64,000 nucleotides of DNA from Bugula neritina (GCA_964035545.1 OZ037767.1:19353628-19417627), one strand, 5' to 3'. Counted from the first letter of the stretch, positions 12,377 to 23,689 are shown. Translations and numbers: made by a program. The notes: generated from the letters alone by a model not told the origin.

Positions 12377-13049
12377 TCATGGTAACAAATACTTCCTCGC
12401 AACTTTTAGCAGTACTTCTCTGCTGGAAGCAGTGACTGTATCCAAATGCACATTTCCAGCTATTCCTGTCAAATGAGAATTATGTATAGCGTAATATTTA
12501 ATACATGTATTAATATACATGATATTATAAATACAAAGACTTTTAATATTAAGATATGTTTACAAAAAGTAATAAATTGCACAATTATAAGCATAATAGA
12601 CAAGTGTTGATAATTTGTGTTCTACACTGAACCTAGTTATAAACTGATCTCTCCTGTCTCGAATATGGTTTCTCCTACTGATGTTCAGCATGGATTTTCC
12701 CCCTAACTACAATACATACTATTATGTTACACACAACTATAAGTGTTGAAACATTTTTGTGTCATAATTTGAATAAATTAATATAAAATAGTTCTAATAA
12801 ATTTATAAATGAATGAAAACATGTTTTGAATTCACTGCTTTGTTGTCAAAATTTTATCAACCTAAAATTCTATATTATTTCTACTTCAAAAACTACCTTC
12901 CATTAGTTAGAATTATAAAAGCTTTTTTTTTAAATATAAACTATCAAGTATTAGTTCTACAAATAAACCAATATTATACTTACAAATCTTGCATTTGCAA
13001 TGCAGATGATAAGAAAGCAAAAAGTTATCAGAAACTTTATGATTTTCAT
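12377..13049 (-). CDS. A2: secreted peptide precursor, splice donor 2 altered
   Basis: Exon 1 is 13049-12984 (signal peptide MKIIKFLITFCFLIICIANA then RF), exon 2 12706-12649 (LGGKSMLNISRRN to HIRDRR) and exon 3 12465-12377. The last begins GIAGNVHLDTV, ends SSREVLLKVARKYLLP and has a TGA stop. All coding parts are open and closely match A1 and A3. The donor after exon 2 reads GAG|atcagt where A1 and A3 read GAG|gtcagt, so the canonical GT is AT. If intron 2 is not removed, the last exon is lost from the product. The gene may therefore be silent, or this may be a base error. It faces away from B2, with about 1.07 kb between the two start codons. Confidence 0.6.
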
Positions 13050-13426
13050 TCTAAGAGTAAAGATTGTATAGCAGTTATCAAGACAGAAGAGTGAAAGAAG
13101 ATTTACCTCCAGCCAGGAGTGTAAGTTGTATACTGATACTGAAAGAAATGATGGCCACTCACATAGTATTATAATTAAGAAAATTGGCAGAGCAAATAAT
13201 TCTTTAATTCCTTAATTTTGTTAAGGATCCTATTAGTTACATAATGTTTTGTTATGTTAGCTGGAGTTAAACCTGAGTGCATCAACTGTTTATTATGTAA
13301 CAAAACAGACATAATTATAGGTGCCCTTGGGCTTGGCAGGTAAAGTTACCTAACAGAAATACAAACCCTAAACTCTTTTATCTGCTACTTCACCTTTTCT
13401 CCTCTTTGTGGTTTCTACTGCTATGG

Positions 13427-13500
13427 GTGCCATCCCAGATAGAAGGTTCTCAGTTAGATGCTAGGCTAAATTTCCCACTTAGAGGCTTTCCACATTTAAC
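13427..13500. repeat. MITE-like end fragment
   Basis: The block GTGCCATCCCAGATAGAAGG through TTTCCCACTTAGAGG is the inverted counterpart of the block at 14450-14545, and related blocks lie at 57.5-57.63 kb and 55.82-55.87 kb. It is a short interspersed repeat family with inverted arms. Here the two arms bracket the B2 promoter and exon 1. Confidence 0.5.
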
Positions 13501-14035
13501 TATTTCTTTATTTCAGTACAGCATATGTATTTTGTTTGTTTTTTTGCTTACCTCTTCTTAGCATTTAGTTATATTCTATTTTTGAAAGACTTAAAAGCAG
13601 AAGTTATTTGTAAATTAGGAAAATACCATCAGTATAATTTTAGGTTTGCATATTAGATCTTGTTCTGGAAAATTACTTATAATGAGTATTTAACTAAAAG
13701 TATTAGTTTTCATTGAAGTTTAATTTGTATAAAACCAGAACTAATTCCATTATTTTTCAAACAAAACAGTATACTGGTAGATTTCTGAATTTTCTAAGAA
13801 AAAGATTTACCATGCTAGTGTAATACTCTGACTGTATTATGGAAAGTGCTTAAACAGAAAGATAAAGTGCTTTTGTCTTTAGTTTTCATACCATCTAATT
13901 TTCAAGTTTAGTAGAGTAATAATTTTATAAATTATGAGTTTGTTTACTTATAAAGAACTGAAATTGTAAAAATAAGTAGTTATTGTGTGTTTAACATCAA
14001 TTACTAGTTTTAAGCACCCAATGCACTTAAAAGTA

Positions 14036-14043
14036 TATAAATA
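14036..14043 (+). promoter_or_regulatory. B2 TATA box
   Basis: TATAAATA followed by GAGAGCATGT, 72 nt upstream of the B2 start codon. It matches the B1 promoter block. Confidence 0.65.
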
Positions 14044-14114
14044 GAGAGCATGTAACCTGTACACACATTTGTCTCTGAACTTCTCTTTGATATTGTGAAT
14101 ATCTCATTGACAAA

Positions 14115-15229
14115 ATGAAACTCAAAATTCTCATATTTCTCTCCCTATCTATTATTCACTTTACAGAGACCAGACATGTAAGTATTGAACTTTTACTTGT
14201 AGTCTATAATATGTTGCTAACAAATTATACAATGTATAATAATGAAGCTAAATATTTTTTTAACTTTTCTATTACAAAGCACTTTTTCTTTTGAACATTT
14301 CTCGCTAAAGTTAAAGCACTTCTATGCAACTTTGATTTTTGTAACATTTCCCTGGAGCAAAAAAAGCATAAACACTTTTTGAGCTGCCTATCTCAATAAT
14401 ATTCAAATAAATTGCCTATAAAATATATATTGTACCAAAATAAATAAATGACGTCTAACTGGGAAGCGACCATGTGGGAAGCTTCTAAGTGGGAAATTTA
14501 GCTTAGCGTCTAACTGGGAAACGTCTATCTGGGATGACACCGTATTTTTATTTCTGCTAAGCTCAATGCGCTTAAAAACTGCTAGAATTTAAAAGTATAG
14601 CATACTTTAATATTGCTCCTTAAGAAAAGTCTTGTTCAACTAAACGTTTTTATACTTTTGATTTGCCAATTAAATTTTGCATCCTCACGTCAAAAAATCA
14701 ATTCTTTTATAAAAAGCTTTCTGATATTTTAAGAGAATATTGAGTAGCAGTATAAACCTTTAAATGCTGTTTTTAAATAGCTCATTTAAAGATTCATTAG
14801 GCAAAATATTTTGGCCTATAACAAAAACATCATAAATAATTACCCTTTCTGGCTACATTTTATTACTTAAGAGTTATGCTACATTTCATTATTTAAGAGT
14901 TGTGTTTCCTTATCAGAATTACTTTATAATTCTCTATTCTAGCTAGTGCCTCATCTTGTGGACAGAGATGTCAATATAACCACACAGTCTACCAGAGTGA
15001 GGAAGTGTGAGTTTATAAAGGATTAATAATTAGAAGTTGTCTTCTTTTGTCTTATTTCCTTGCATACCTGTGAGGTAATTATTTTATTATATATCATTGT
15101 GAAACATTAATGGATAATAATTTTACAGCCCACATTGGAGGTAATGCTCCTGGTGGAGAACCTACTGTGATTCACCCAACATATGAGGAGCTGCTAGAGA
15201 TATTGAAGATTTACTTGCAAGCCCCTTAG
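14115..15229 (+). CDS. B2: secreted peptide precursor, family B
   Basis: Exons 14115-14177, 14943-15006 and 15129-15229 (TAG) join in phases 0 and 1 to give 75 residues. Exon 1 is a signal peptide: MKLKILIFLSLSIIHFTETR, then H. Exon 2 is LVPHLVDRDVN then ITTQSTRVRK, ending in an R-x-R-K convertase-like site next to the split Ser codon. Exon 3 encodes SHIGGNAPGGEPTVIHP then TYEELLEILKIYLQAP, a probable amphipathic helix. NIT is a possible N-glycosylation site in the propeptide. A close paralogue (B3) has the same exons without lesions. No known family is recognised; cleavage and secretion are inferred from the layout. Confidence 0.75.
14450..14545. repeat. MITE-like end fragment inside B2 intron 1
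   Basis: Inverted counterpart of 13427-13500. In reverse complement it starts GGTGTCATCCCAGATAGACG. Together the two arms would delimit a 1.1-kb unit containing the B2 promoter and signal exon. Two independent short insertions are equally possible. Confidence 0.5.
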
Positions 15230-15494
15230 TGTCTTATTATAATATCTTATAAGTTATACTGCAAAAGTATTTTCATTATAATATTGTTCATTTAATTATA
15301 ATAATATTCTTATTACAAAATACGCTCTCGAATTTTCATCAGTTATTATTTGAATTTCTCTTGAAAACTTTTATTTGTTATCTTAGAAAACTACAGTCTT
15401 TTTATGTTGTTATTGGTGAACCTCAAGGCCGTAACAATAATGACTCATAACTGCATCTCATCTGTTTGTCAACTTTGTCATTTGGTCAATTATA

Positions 15495-15500
15495 AATAAA
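15495..15500 (+). terminator. B2 poly(A) signal
   Basis: AATAAA about 265 nt after the B2 stop, conserved at B3 (59187-59192). Confidence 0.45.
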
Positions 15501-15785
15501 ACTAAATTACCAAAAACTTCATTATTCTGTTAGCTGAATTTATTCTTAAATAATAAATTTTCAAGCATTGGCTTTGTGCATCCTAATTCATACATAACAG
15601 ATCTGTGCATAGAGTCTTTTTATGGAAGCTTGGCTTTTATCAAAAACTAGCATTAGATAATTTCAAGATTGCAGAATCTGTAACAGTGAATGCATTTCTT
15701 CATGGCATAGCGCTGAAAGTGGATATCACACACTCAAGTATTTTATAGACTGACATAGTAGATACTAGTAAATCACTGCAATTGA

Positions 15786-17042
15786 ATGGCTAGGATAAGA
15801 AATATGGTTCTACTATTCCTCTATCTGGCTGAATTCCACATCCTGAAAGTAGGACTTGTAAGTGCTTATGATATATTAAACATAAGGTTTAGTATATGGT
15901 ATGCTTTATTGTAATATAATGCCAAACATTTTTCTAGTGCTGATTTGTAACATTTGCAATTCCAATCTTTACATTTGTAGAGCTGAATAAGGAAACTTTT
16001 TCTTTAGTATTAAATATGTGAACTGCAGTTATATGTGCCAATGTTATTCAAAACAATTCGTTAGCAGCCAACCGGAGTATATTGATTAAACTTTCACTGC
16101 TGATTCAACTTTTCACAAATTTTTTTTCAAGTAATAATAAAATTTTTATGTATGACTGCAGAGAAATTGAAAATCAAAATTTTCTAAGGCATGGAGAATT
16201 ATCAAATTGCACTGAAAATAGTGAGTAATATGAAAAAAGCCTTTACAAGAGTCATTGAAAAGGCAAATGTTCAAAAATCTGTTTCATTCTGGTTAAAATA
16301 AATTTATAATCAGCAATTTAATTATGAGCAACTTGTGGTAAGAAGTTTACACCAGTTATGTCAGCCAACAGCATTTAACAGCCCATATTCTGAAAAACTT
16401 TCTTAGTTTAAACTGATGATAACCATTTTATTTGAATAATAATTCTACAAAGCCTGTTACTAATTTCAGATGACAACCAATTTGGGAGATCCAAACACAG
16501 GGATGAAGTCTGGAAGTTTCAGCTTAACCAGACTTGGTGGCTGTAATCAGATGCTAGTGACTTGTCCAGTGATAGCTCCTTTTACAATGATTAAACGAAT
16601 CAGAAGATGTAAAACAAATAATTATATTACTTTTCACTTTTCATTTTACTACACTTTGAGACCTTAATTATGTCACCCTCATGGTATATTGTACTCATAG
16701 GTCTCAAAGGGATACAAATTCACACTTATATATACTTTTCACTTTATTTCTATATTTTTCCTATAAATAAAAGTTTATTTTTACAATTTTAATTTTGACA
16801 AGTTTTTAGTATGGCAATTACATACATAAAATATTACTTTAAAAGCTAAATGGAAGTAGTACAAAAGCTACCTTAACTCTGTTACCAGTACTCTATAGCA
16901 AAGTTATTTTAATCTTGTTCTTTTAACAGCATTTACAGACAACCTACCTCTGGGGATTCAGCCAACTACACATCGCAGAAATTACAGGAAGTCAAGCACC
17001 TTACAAGATATTTTGAGAAGAATAGCTAATGGTAGATACTAG
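15786..17042 (+). CDS. C1: secreted peptide precursor, family C
   Basis: Exons 15786-15857, 16470-16608 and 16930-17042 (TAG) join in phases 0 and 1, giving 107 residues. Exon 1 is a 24-residue signal-type segment (MARIRNMVLLFLYLAEFHIL, then KVGL). Exon 2 is a 46-residue propeptide with two cysteines (GGCNQMLVTCPV) ending MIKRIRR, a strong convertase site. The split codon is Ser. Exon 3 encodes a basic peptide beginning SFTDNLPLGIQP, with THRRNYRKSSTL in the middle and QDILRRIANGRY at the end. C1 is complete, while paralogue C2 has an early stop. It lies 3' of B2 on the same strand and converges on F1. Confidence 0.75.
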
Positions 17043-17137
17043 TTTAGACGGAGGATACTTTTAGTTATACAAAATGAACAATAGAAATATTTTTATTTTG
17101 CCGTCTTTTTAGCTTTTTAAAAACAAAATAATGCTTA

Positions 17138-17143
17138 AATAAA
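17138..17143 (+). terminator. C1 poly(A) signal
   Basis: AATAAA 96 nt past the C1 stop, conserved at C2. Confidence 0.5.
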
Positions 17144-17475
17144 AAATTGTGATGTGATGTACAGTCGTTATTTTGTTTTGGTACTCAATATACTTCATGT
17201 GGTGTTTGTGTATGATATATAAGGACAAACTACTATTCATTGATGTGAATCTGAATACAGCTTAGCCGTTGAAAGTAGCTTCTCAGAGCAGATAGTAACA
17301 AATACAGATGTTTTTACTCTTTTTGAATCTGAATTAAAAGTAGAATAGAGATAAAATTTTACCACTGCCGCAATGCACATAAATTTTTTTTTTTTTGTGA
17401 TTTCTCAAAATGAAATTTAATAAAATACAAATAGCCGCCCATAACATTATAGAAACAACTTTTTTCCAATATAAA

Positions 17476-17481
17476 TTTATT
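17476..17481 (-). terminator. F1 poly(A) signal candidate
   Basis: Minus-strand AATAAA immediately after the F1 stop codon. It is unusually close, so a more distal signal may be used. Confidence 0.3.
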
Positions 17482-17486
17482 TGACA

Positions 17487-18607
17487 CTAAAGAAAATAAA
17501 AAAGCCAAACAAAACTGATCAAAACATTATATTGAGCATGTAAGCATGAGATAGCACTAGAATTTGGCCTTTGATTCTTCTGTGTAAACCCAAAAGGTAC
17601 GTTGCCTGTATGTGCTGCAAAACGCATTAAATTAAGTACATCAAACATTGAAATATTATATTACATGATAATTCATCATAATAATATGTGCTTATATATA
17701 ACAGAACAAATTAAACATTATAGGTGCTCATCACCTTTGTTATTGAGTAATAATTCTTATATCTACCAGGTAATATCATATCTACAGGTAATCTTATATC
17801 TAACAGGTAATATCATATCTAGAGGTAATCTTACATCTTCGATTTCGACCAAATATTGCAGGATACGACAGATGCCACACTGGAATCACTTTCTCCCATA
17901 TTCCTACAGGTGGCAATTTGTTCTCATTGTTTGTTGAGTTGCTTTCTTTTAATTCTGTTTCAGTATTTTGACAAGCGCAGGAACTTAGTATTGTCTAAAA
18001 TCCATAAAAGTATTCATATAACAATTTTTCAATAAATTCTACAATTTGAAATGTACATATAATAAATATATATTAGAGCACAAAATATAAATTTAGCTCA
18101 AGAAACAGTAAGGTAATAATTCTTTTGTCAAATTTTGCACAAAATCACATGCATCAGGCTTGATTCAGCATTTCCCACACTCATGATGAAATTATTTGAA
18201 AACTTTGGTTGATTTTTTATATTTTGTTACAATCAGCTTTCATAAATTGCAACATTTTATATACTTTTACAATTCAGCACTATGGAAGGTGGTACTGTAC
18301 GAAAGACGCTCTATTAAACAGCTACATATATAAAAAGCTAGCGCAATTGGATGTCCAAAGAAGCCAAAAGTTAGAAAAAAAGCAGTTTTTTCAATAACGA
18401 GTTTGTTTAAATTAACAACTTTAGTTGCTTCTAAGCTGCATCATTTTAACTACTCTATTTGAATTTATTAAATAATATTTAAAATGAAAGGAAATAAAAG
18501 CTGATTACTTTATTGAGAATGAAATAAAATGAACTCACCCTGTTAGCCTGCACGGCAGAGAATACAATTGCACAGTGACATAGTAACATAAGCCTGTTCA
18601 CCTTCAT
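17487..18607 (-). CDS. F1: secreted peptide precursor, family F
   Basis: Exon 1 18607-18539 encodes a signal peptide (MKVNRLMLLCHCAIVFSAVQ then ANR; donor gtgagt). Exon 2 17994-17835 encodes a 53-residue propeptide: TILSSCACQNTETEL, an acidic and Asn-rich middle, then YPAIFGRNRR. Exon 3 is 17614-17487 (TAG). Phases 0 and 1 fit, giving 118 residues. The last exon begins SHTGNVPFGFTQ, clearly like the B and E last exons, but ends in a hydrophobic run (ISFVWLFYFL) instead of the helix seen elsewhere. Paralogue F2 differs by an indel here, so the tail may have been altered by a frameshift. A TATA box lies about 90 nt upstream of the ATG. Confidence 0.62.
17755..17834. repeat. tandem repeat at the F1 exon 2 donor
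   Basis: Repeats of a roughly 15-25 nt unit containing CTACAGGTAAT/CTAACAGGTAAT abut the F1 exon 2 donor. The same array, with different copy number, is at 61445-61540 beside F2. Confidence 0.6.
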
Positions 18608-18693
18608 ATTAGTAGTGACTGTAATTTCTTTTATACTGTAACATTAAGGCTGAGAGTAAGTCTCTTGTTGTAACCATTCTGCTCTAGCTACTG

Positions 18694-18702
18694 TTTTATA
18701 TA
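18694..18702 (-). promoter_or_regulatory. F1 TATA box
   Basis: TATATAAAA on the minus strand, about 90 nt upstream of the F1 start codon. Confidence 0.55.
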
Positions 18703-18739
18703 GCAATGGTGTGTACTGCATATCTCGAGTATTTTAAAT

Positions 18740-20375
18740 TCCACACTTTAGTAACCCCAAGTGGTGCTAGTTCTACGGATTTGTCTAACATTCTTAAACT
18801 ACAAACAATAGATTTTCCCTAAAAGCTGCATTTCCTGTAGCGTGGCGTTGCAAAGCTTCTCTGCTATCAATGCAGCAGGCAGTAGAGTCAAATGCTTATT
18901 AACTTATTCATGCACAATGACAAATGACTACTAATTATATAATCTGACATACCAACAATAATAATATTAATAAGTCAAATTATTTGTAATTCTACCGAGC
19001 GTCTAGTAATTATTACATTTATTTTGATACCATACATTTTGGGAATAAGCTATGAGCTGCGATAATCAGAAGTTGTCTTCCCTTGGTACATTATTTTCCT
19101 GTTTGTACTATGATGATGAAATATCTTTGATTTTACAAGTTATGTTTTATATAGCACTGTTTTAGTAAACACAGGCATGTGAGAAACCCCTGATAGAAAG
19201 GGTTTTTGTTAAAACGGGCTAAGGACTTATTTAAATGAGGCACAGGAGCAATTATGACTGGATGCTCTTCCTAACATCACCAATTGCTTTTGTCGGCAAA
19301 CGCATGACCTCGTGGTTACTAGGCAAACGCTCTAACCCCTAGGGCCTAGATCACGACTGCCCCCTTGTTTAAATATGATATAGACGTTGCAATAACCTGG
19401 AAATTTAAATGTGTTCCATATAGTATATTAGTCTTCATACTGCCATTGCTGCTTTCAATTGCACTATTGGAGCATTCTGAACTCAAAGTATTTCCCTGTG
19501 TAGCTTTTTGTTTGCTTTTTAAGCCACGGTAGCTGTTACTTCTTATTATACAAAACAAGAGGTGTCTGTAAAGTATACAACTTAAACACATCCAAGACTA
19601 AATGACTTTGATGAGAGAACCCGACCCAATACTTTCTTTTCTTATTTTGATTAGTAAAAATTATTTGTACTGTACATTCGGTAACGTAATAGCTACACCA
19701 GTTGTTACTTTCTTGCTTTGCATAATTTCGTCAGCAGTTAGAAATTCAGAGTTATCTACCCATATTTTTTGTTGCACCATGGTAATCTTCTCTCAAAAGC
19801 AATATATCGGTATATTTGTCAACTTATTCTGAAACAACTCTTATAATAATGGTGAGAATTCTACATTCATGGGTGACTCTAGCTGATGTTGTGAGCTACT
19901 AGATAGGCCTCCTTTTTTACCATTTTCGATCACAAATATATATAGTTATAGCAAAACAATCCTCTTTTTTATATAATCTAATATGAAATCCTATCATTAT
20001 TGAAAATTTTACAGATAGTTTATCAACTTGAAGCAATGGCTACTTAATACTCACATTATAAGTAAAATGTATATGTATATATGTCCTTAGAATGTGATTT
20101 TAGATAATAATATTATCTATTTCTATTTTTATAGTCATATAAATTTCATTGCTGTATAATATACGTTATACAGCAATGTGACTTATAACTATATACACAA
20201 TATCTTCTTATATATTTTTATTAAATGCCAACACTTTGAATTTTACTCATAGACTGCAAAGTTATATATTAACACGATGTGGAGACTATATGGGAATTGT
20301 CCTTTTATGTCTAAATTAGGCATCTGGCACCCCATGGAATTTAAACAAACATTAACTATTTACGCGAATTAATTT
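18740..20375. other. conserved non-genic flank of block I
   Basis: Homologous to 62.45-63.99 kb but without an exon that I can support on either strand. The open frame near 19.05 kb (MSCDNQKLSSLG) is kept in the second copy, but it lacks promoter and splice context and may survive only because the duplication is recent. Confidence 0.5.
19172..19368 (-). mobile_element. SINE-like insertion, tRNA-derived
   Basis: About 200 nt present here but absent from the paralogous site near 62.93 kb, where GCATGTG runs directly into TTTAAATATG. On the minus strand its end reads CTAGGGGTTAGAGCGTTTGCC, a tRNA A-box-like motif also present at 30960-31018. No clear target-site duplication was found. Confidence 0.55.
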
Positions 20376-20379
20376 AAAG

Positions 20380-20684
20380 TATTTCATAAACTAAGACAGT
20401 TGTAATAGCAAGTGGCACTAAATTATGAAAAATTGTGTTTTGATAAGTGCACAGATGCAGGCAGCGCATTTATCACATGGCAGAAAGCTATACTGACTGG
20501 TGGAAAGACAAAAAAAACCACATTGATACAAGCATAGAGTTTGAACGCCAGTAGCCTACTCAATTAGCATTGCCAAAAAGATCTAGTATTGAAAACATGA
20601 CAATAATGGGTTAAATTTAGTTGACCAAACTTATATGAAAACAACAAATTACCTGTCAGGAGTCGTCCCCCTTCTATCTTTAGT
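20380..20684. other. short spacer
   Basis: AT-rich sequence with no feature recognised. Confidence 0.5.
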
Positions 20685-21559
20685 TTAACTGACAATAAAC
20701 TTCTAAACTGCTTGCAAATCACAAACAATGACTCACGTATATATTGTAATATTATAGTGCATAATTAAAGTTAAAGGCTGAAAAGTGATGCATTTTATTG
20801 TAATATTTATTTACTGATTTCTGTAAAAACATTGTAAATGATATATATATAAACCAGTCTTGCCAACAGTTCTAGCCTTCAGTTAAAAGAGTAGCAGGCA
20901 ATGGATAGATTAAGAGCCAATAAAATTAGAGCTTTTTGTATGTCCCAGACAGTTTCTAAGAGCTCTAAAATACAATCACACCAATCAGTGAAACTGCAGT
21001 TATAAAGACATTAATTGAAATATACAAGATAAAACTATTCAACTGTGTTCATGCCAATAACACTTGGCATACACACAACATAACAGAATAAATGATATAA
21101 ACACAATATTGGCAGCAACCATAAAAGCAGTAAAATTCTAAAAGGAAGTTCTCCATAACCTATAATATTTAGATTATAGAATAATATTTTTAGAAAGTAA
21201 GGGTTAACCAAAAGACATGTTACATAGTAAAGCTGTTTTATTACCCAGACTTATATGTCATATACAAAGAGAACAGCAGCAATTGGTTGAAATGAAAACT
21301 AGTAAAAATATCCTAATTTCATCTTCAACACTCTAGTGTTTATATAACGATAGCAGGAAGTAAATGTATTACTGTGCAGTCAAGAGATAGCCATATTTCT
21401 AGTGAAAGCTATAGTAGTTTTTCATCACGTTCTAATTAGAACCATCAAGTTCTCTGTCAATATCGTGTTACAAAAGCTAAATGCATAGAAAATATGGGAA
21501 GAAAAGATACAAATACTGTACATAAGTAGATTATTGTTTGTATTTTCCTTTAGGGATCT
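20685..21559. repeat. E1 downstream region, duplicated at 27.6-29.0 kb
   Basis: Closely similar to 27646-29040, where an extra segment (about 27721-28212) splits the homology. It includes the probable 3'UTR of E1. No separate gene is seen. Confidence 0.6.
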
Positions 21560-23165
21560 TTACTTTGTGGCCTGTAATATATTTTGTAATATTTCTAGCA
21601 ATGCTTCCTTCCCTGCAGGCTTTCTAGCGAATGGTGGATTGCCAACATGGGAGTTGGCTATAAGATAATTTCTTGTTTGAGCAACAATAATAATAAAGAT
21701 ACAGTGGAATTGTAAATATTTTATGCTATATTTTAAGCAAAAGTATAAAGAACCTTGTCTAGCAGGTTTTGTGGTACGAGGAGGGGGGCGGGGAGGGGGA
21801 GCTGGAGACCCATCCATTCCAGACATCATAGAAATCACCAAGCTATCTTTTTCCTTTAGTTTAGCAGTGCCTTCAGATTGCTTTATTGCTTCTAGAACTC
21901 TGTTAACCTTTAGGATCTGGTAAACAACAGAGTTCACCATATTCATATTTTATTCATTGCAAGGTCAAAAAACTCATGGTACTCTTTTCGATAAATGGAG
22001 TCAGTCTAAAGCATTTTGCATAAATGTAGCTTCTAATTTTCAGCTCTCAATTCGTTTTAAACTGAATGAAAACCAAGTAAATAAACACTAAGTAAAGAAG
22101 GTTTAACTTGCAAAAGTAAGTAAAAATATATCTATAAGCACACTGAATATATTAAATCATTTGATCTTACATTTGCAAATATCTATAAAATAGATTTCTG
22201 AATGCCAGTATATGAGGTGTCTGCATAATCACTCTAAAAATAAAATTATATAATGTGGTATGACATAAAATAATAATAACATATGAATATTATGATAAGG
22301 TGTGTTATAAGATAATATACTATAATTATCATAGGTGTCATAATGCTAGTATTTAATTTTTGTTTCAGAGTCTGGAAAAAAGTTATTTGAATGCTGTATT
22401 TAAATTTTTAAATCCAGTTCTGTAAAAAATTATCTCAGTCATAAATAAAACTAAAATGATAGATTTCTCTGTCAGAGACAATGGCTCATAATGGCAACGA
22501 AAACTCGAAATGACAGACATACTGAGAATAGAGTGTATTTAGTCAGGAACCAACCAGTGTCGTATTATGAGCCAGCAGTGATGGATGCTTGCAGGTCACA
22601 CCACGCACTCCTGAGCATATCTCGCAGTTAGGGGGCAGCTAAAATGTCCCCTTATTGGAATAGCAACTATTTAAAAACTTTCCGGGCTATTAAGTATTAA
22701 GAGTAGCATATATACACAAAAAACCTGACTAAATTTCTATAGTCTGAGGTATACTACAGTCTACACTCTACAGTTATGTTAGAGTGAAACTTGAGCAAAG
22801 TCAATTGGACATATGGTTAAATAATATATAGGGGGTACTGTTTGAGCACATGCTTATAGGGTGGGCTTTATATAAGCATATGCTTACAGTTTGAGTACTC
22901 TATACACATATGCTTACAGTGTGGGTTTTCGCTAAGCATATGCTTACAGGATGAATATCCTTTAATCCTGACAAATCTATAATTTGGAAATGTATACCTA
23001 ATAACATGGTGTTATAATTAATACTTCTTTCTAAGTGGTGCACACCTAGTTTAGTAAATCATGTGAAAAAAATGTAAAGGAAAAAATTTCAATACTGACA
23101 GATTTCCCATGTAAGTTGCAGACGGCAAATAAACAAAGTAGCATCATTCGAAGTTGAGTTTTCAT
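21560..23165 (-). pseudogene. E1: D-like peptide precursor with in-frame stop in exon 2
   Basis: Exon 1 23165-23100 is a signal peptide (MKTQLRMMLLCLFAVCNLHG then KS; donor gtcagt). Exon 2 22233-22171 is 63 nt in phase 0, exactly the length of D exon 2, with similar spacing (GIQKSIL then IFAN against DIGKLIPLFLSQ). It contains TAG at 22185-22183. Exon 3 21916-21754 starts ILKVNRVLEAIKQSEG and ends in the proline tract SPAPPPRPPPRTTKPARQ. Exon 4 21657-21560 encodes NSHVGNPPFARKPAGKE and a helix ALLEILQNILQATK. Exons 1, 3 and 4 are intact and phases match D. Either the gene is dead through the TAG, or the true exon 2 lies elsewhere; skipping exon 2 keeps frame (phase 0-0). Confidence 0.55.
22838..22955. 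repeat. 30-nt tandem repeat in E1 intron 1
   Basis: Four imperfect units of about 30 nt, each containing CATATGCTTACAG or a close variant. Confidence 0.7.
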
Positions 23166-23689
23166 AATGAAGAAACTAGATATTTCAGCACAAACACATG
23201 GAGCTGTTGAACTGCTGCAGGAAGAAGTGTGACACATAAACCAATTATTCTTTCTATTATAGCATGCCATTTAGTGACCTTGGCTACATTCTCACTGTAT
23301 ACATGCTGCCATACTGCAATCATATACGCTGCCATGCAACTTCCTGTTATGATGTAATTGACATATAATTCACATGAATGGAGCGGAGCTAATAAATGCC
23401 TTATCCTAAATATACTACAGCAGCTCAAGCTTAGGGATTATAATGCAAGTATGTTTATCTCAAGTAAAAAACTAGGAAATCTTCAAATATAATATTACTG
23501 TACTTTCTGTCAATTATATGCTGTAACAACAACTGATTTTAATGGTCATGATCATATAAAATATTAGTGTAACCTTGAGATTACCCAGTAACCCCTGTGG
23601 TGTATTGAGTACTGTAACAGCTAGCAGTTTGAAGATTGCTATGTTTTGAGAAAGCAACTCCAATTAACAGTTTTCGTTGGGAAAATAAT

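Larger units (their letters stand above)
12190..20370 (+). repeat. segmental duplication, block I
   Basis: Gene order A2(-), B2(+), C1(+), F1(-) and the intergenic sequence match block II at 56250-64000, apart from simple-repeat changes and the SINE insertion. Confidence 0.85.

Noticed and set aside
19052-19170. Frame MSCDNQKLSSLG conserved in both blocks
   Set aside because: No promoter, splice or signal context; conservation is explained by the recent block duplication.
19346-19591. Minus-strand frame with a hydrophobic start and KQKATQGN, partly conserved at 62.95-63.2 kb
   Set aside because: The second copy has an early stop and no ATG, and no exon 3-like motif is nearby, so a further family member is not supported.
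23162-23428. 88-codon minus-strand frame overlapping E1 exon 1
   Set aside because: Other frame of the E1 signal exon and its upstream region, without splice support.
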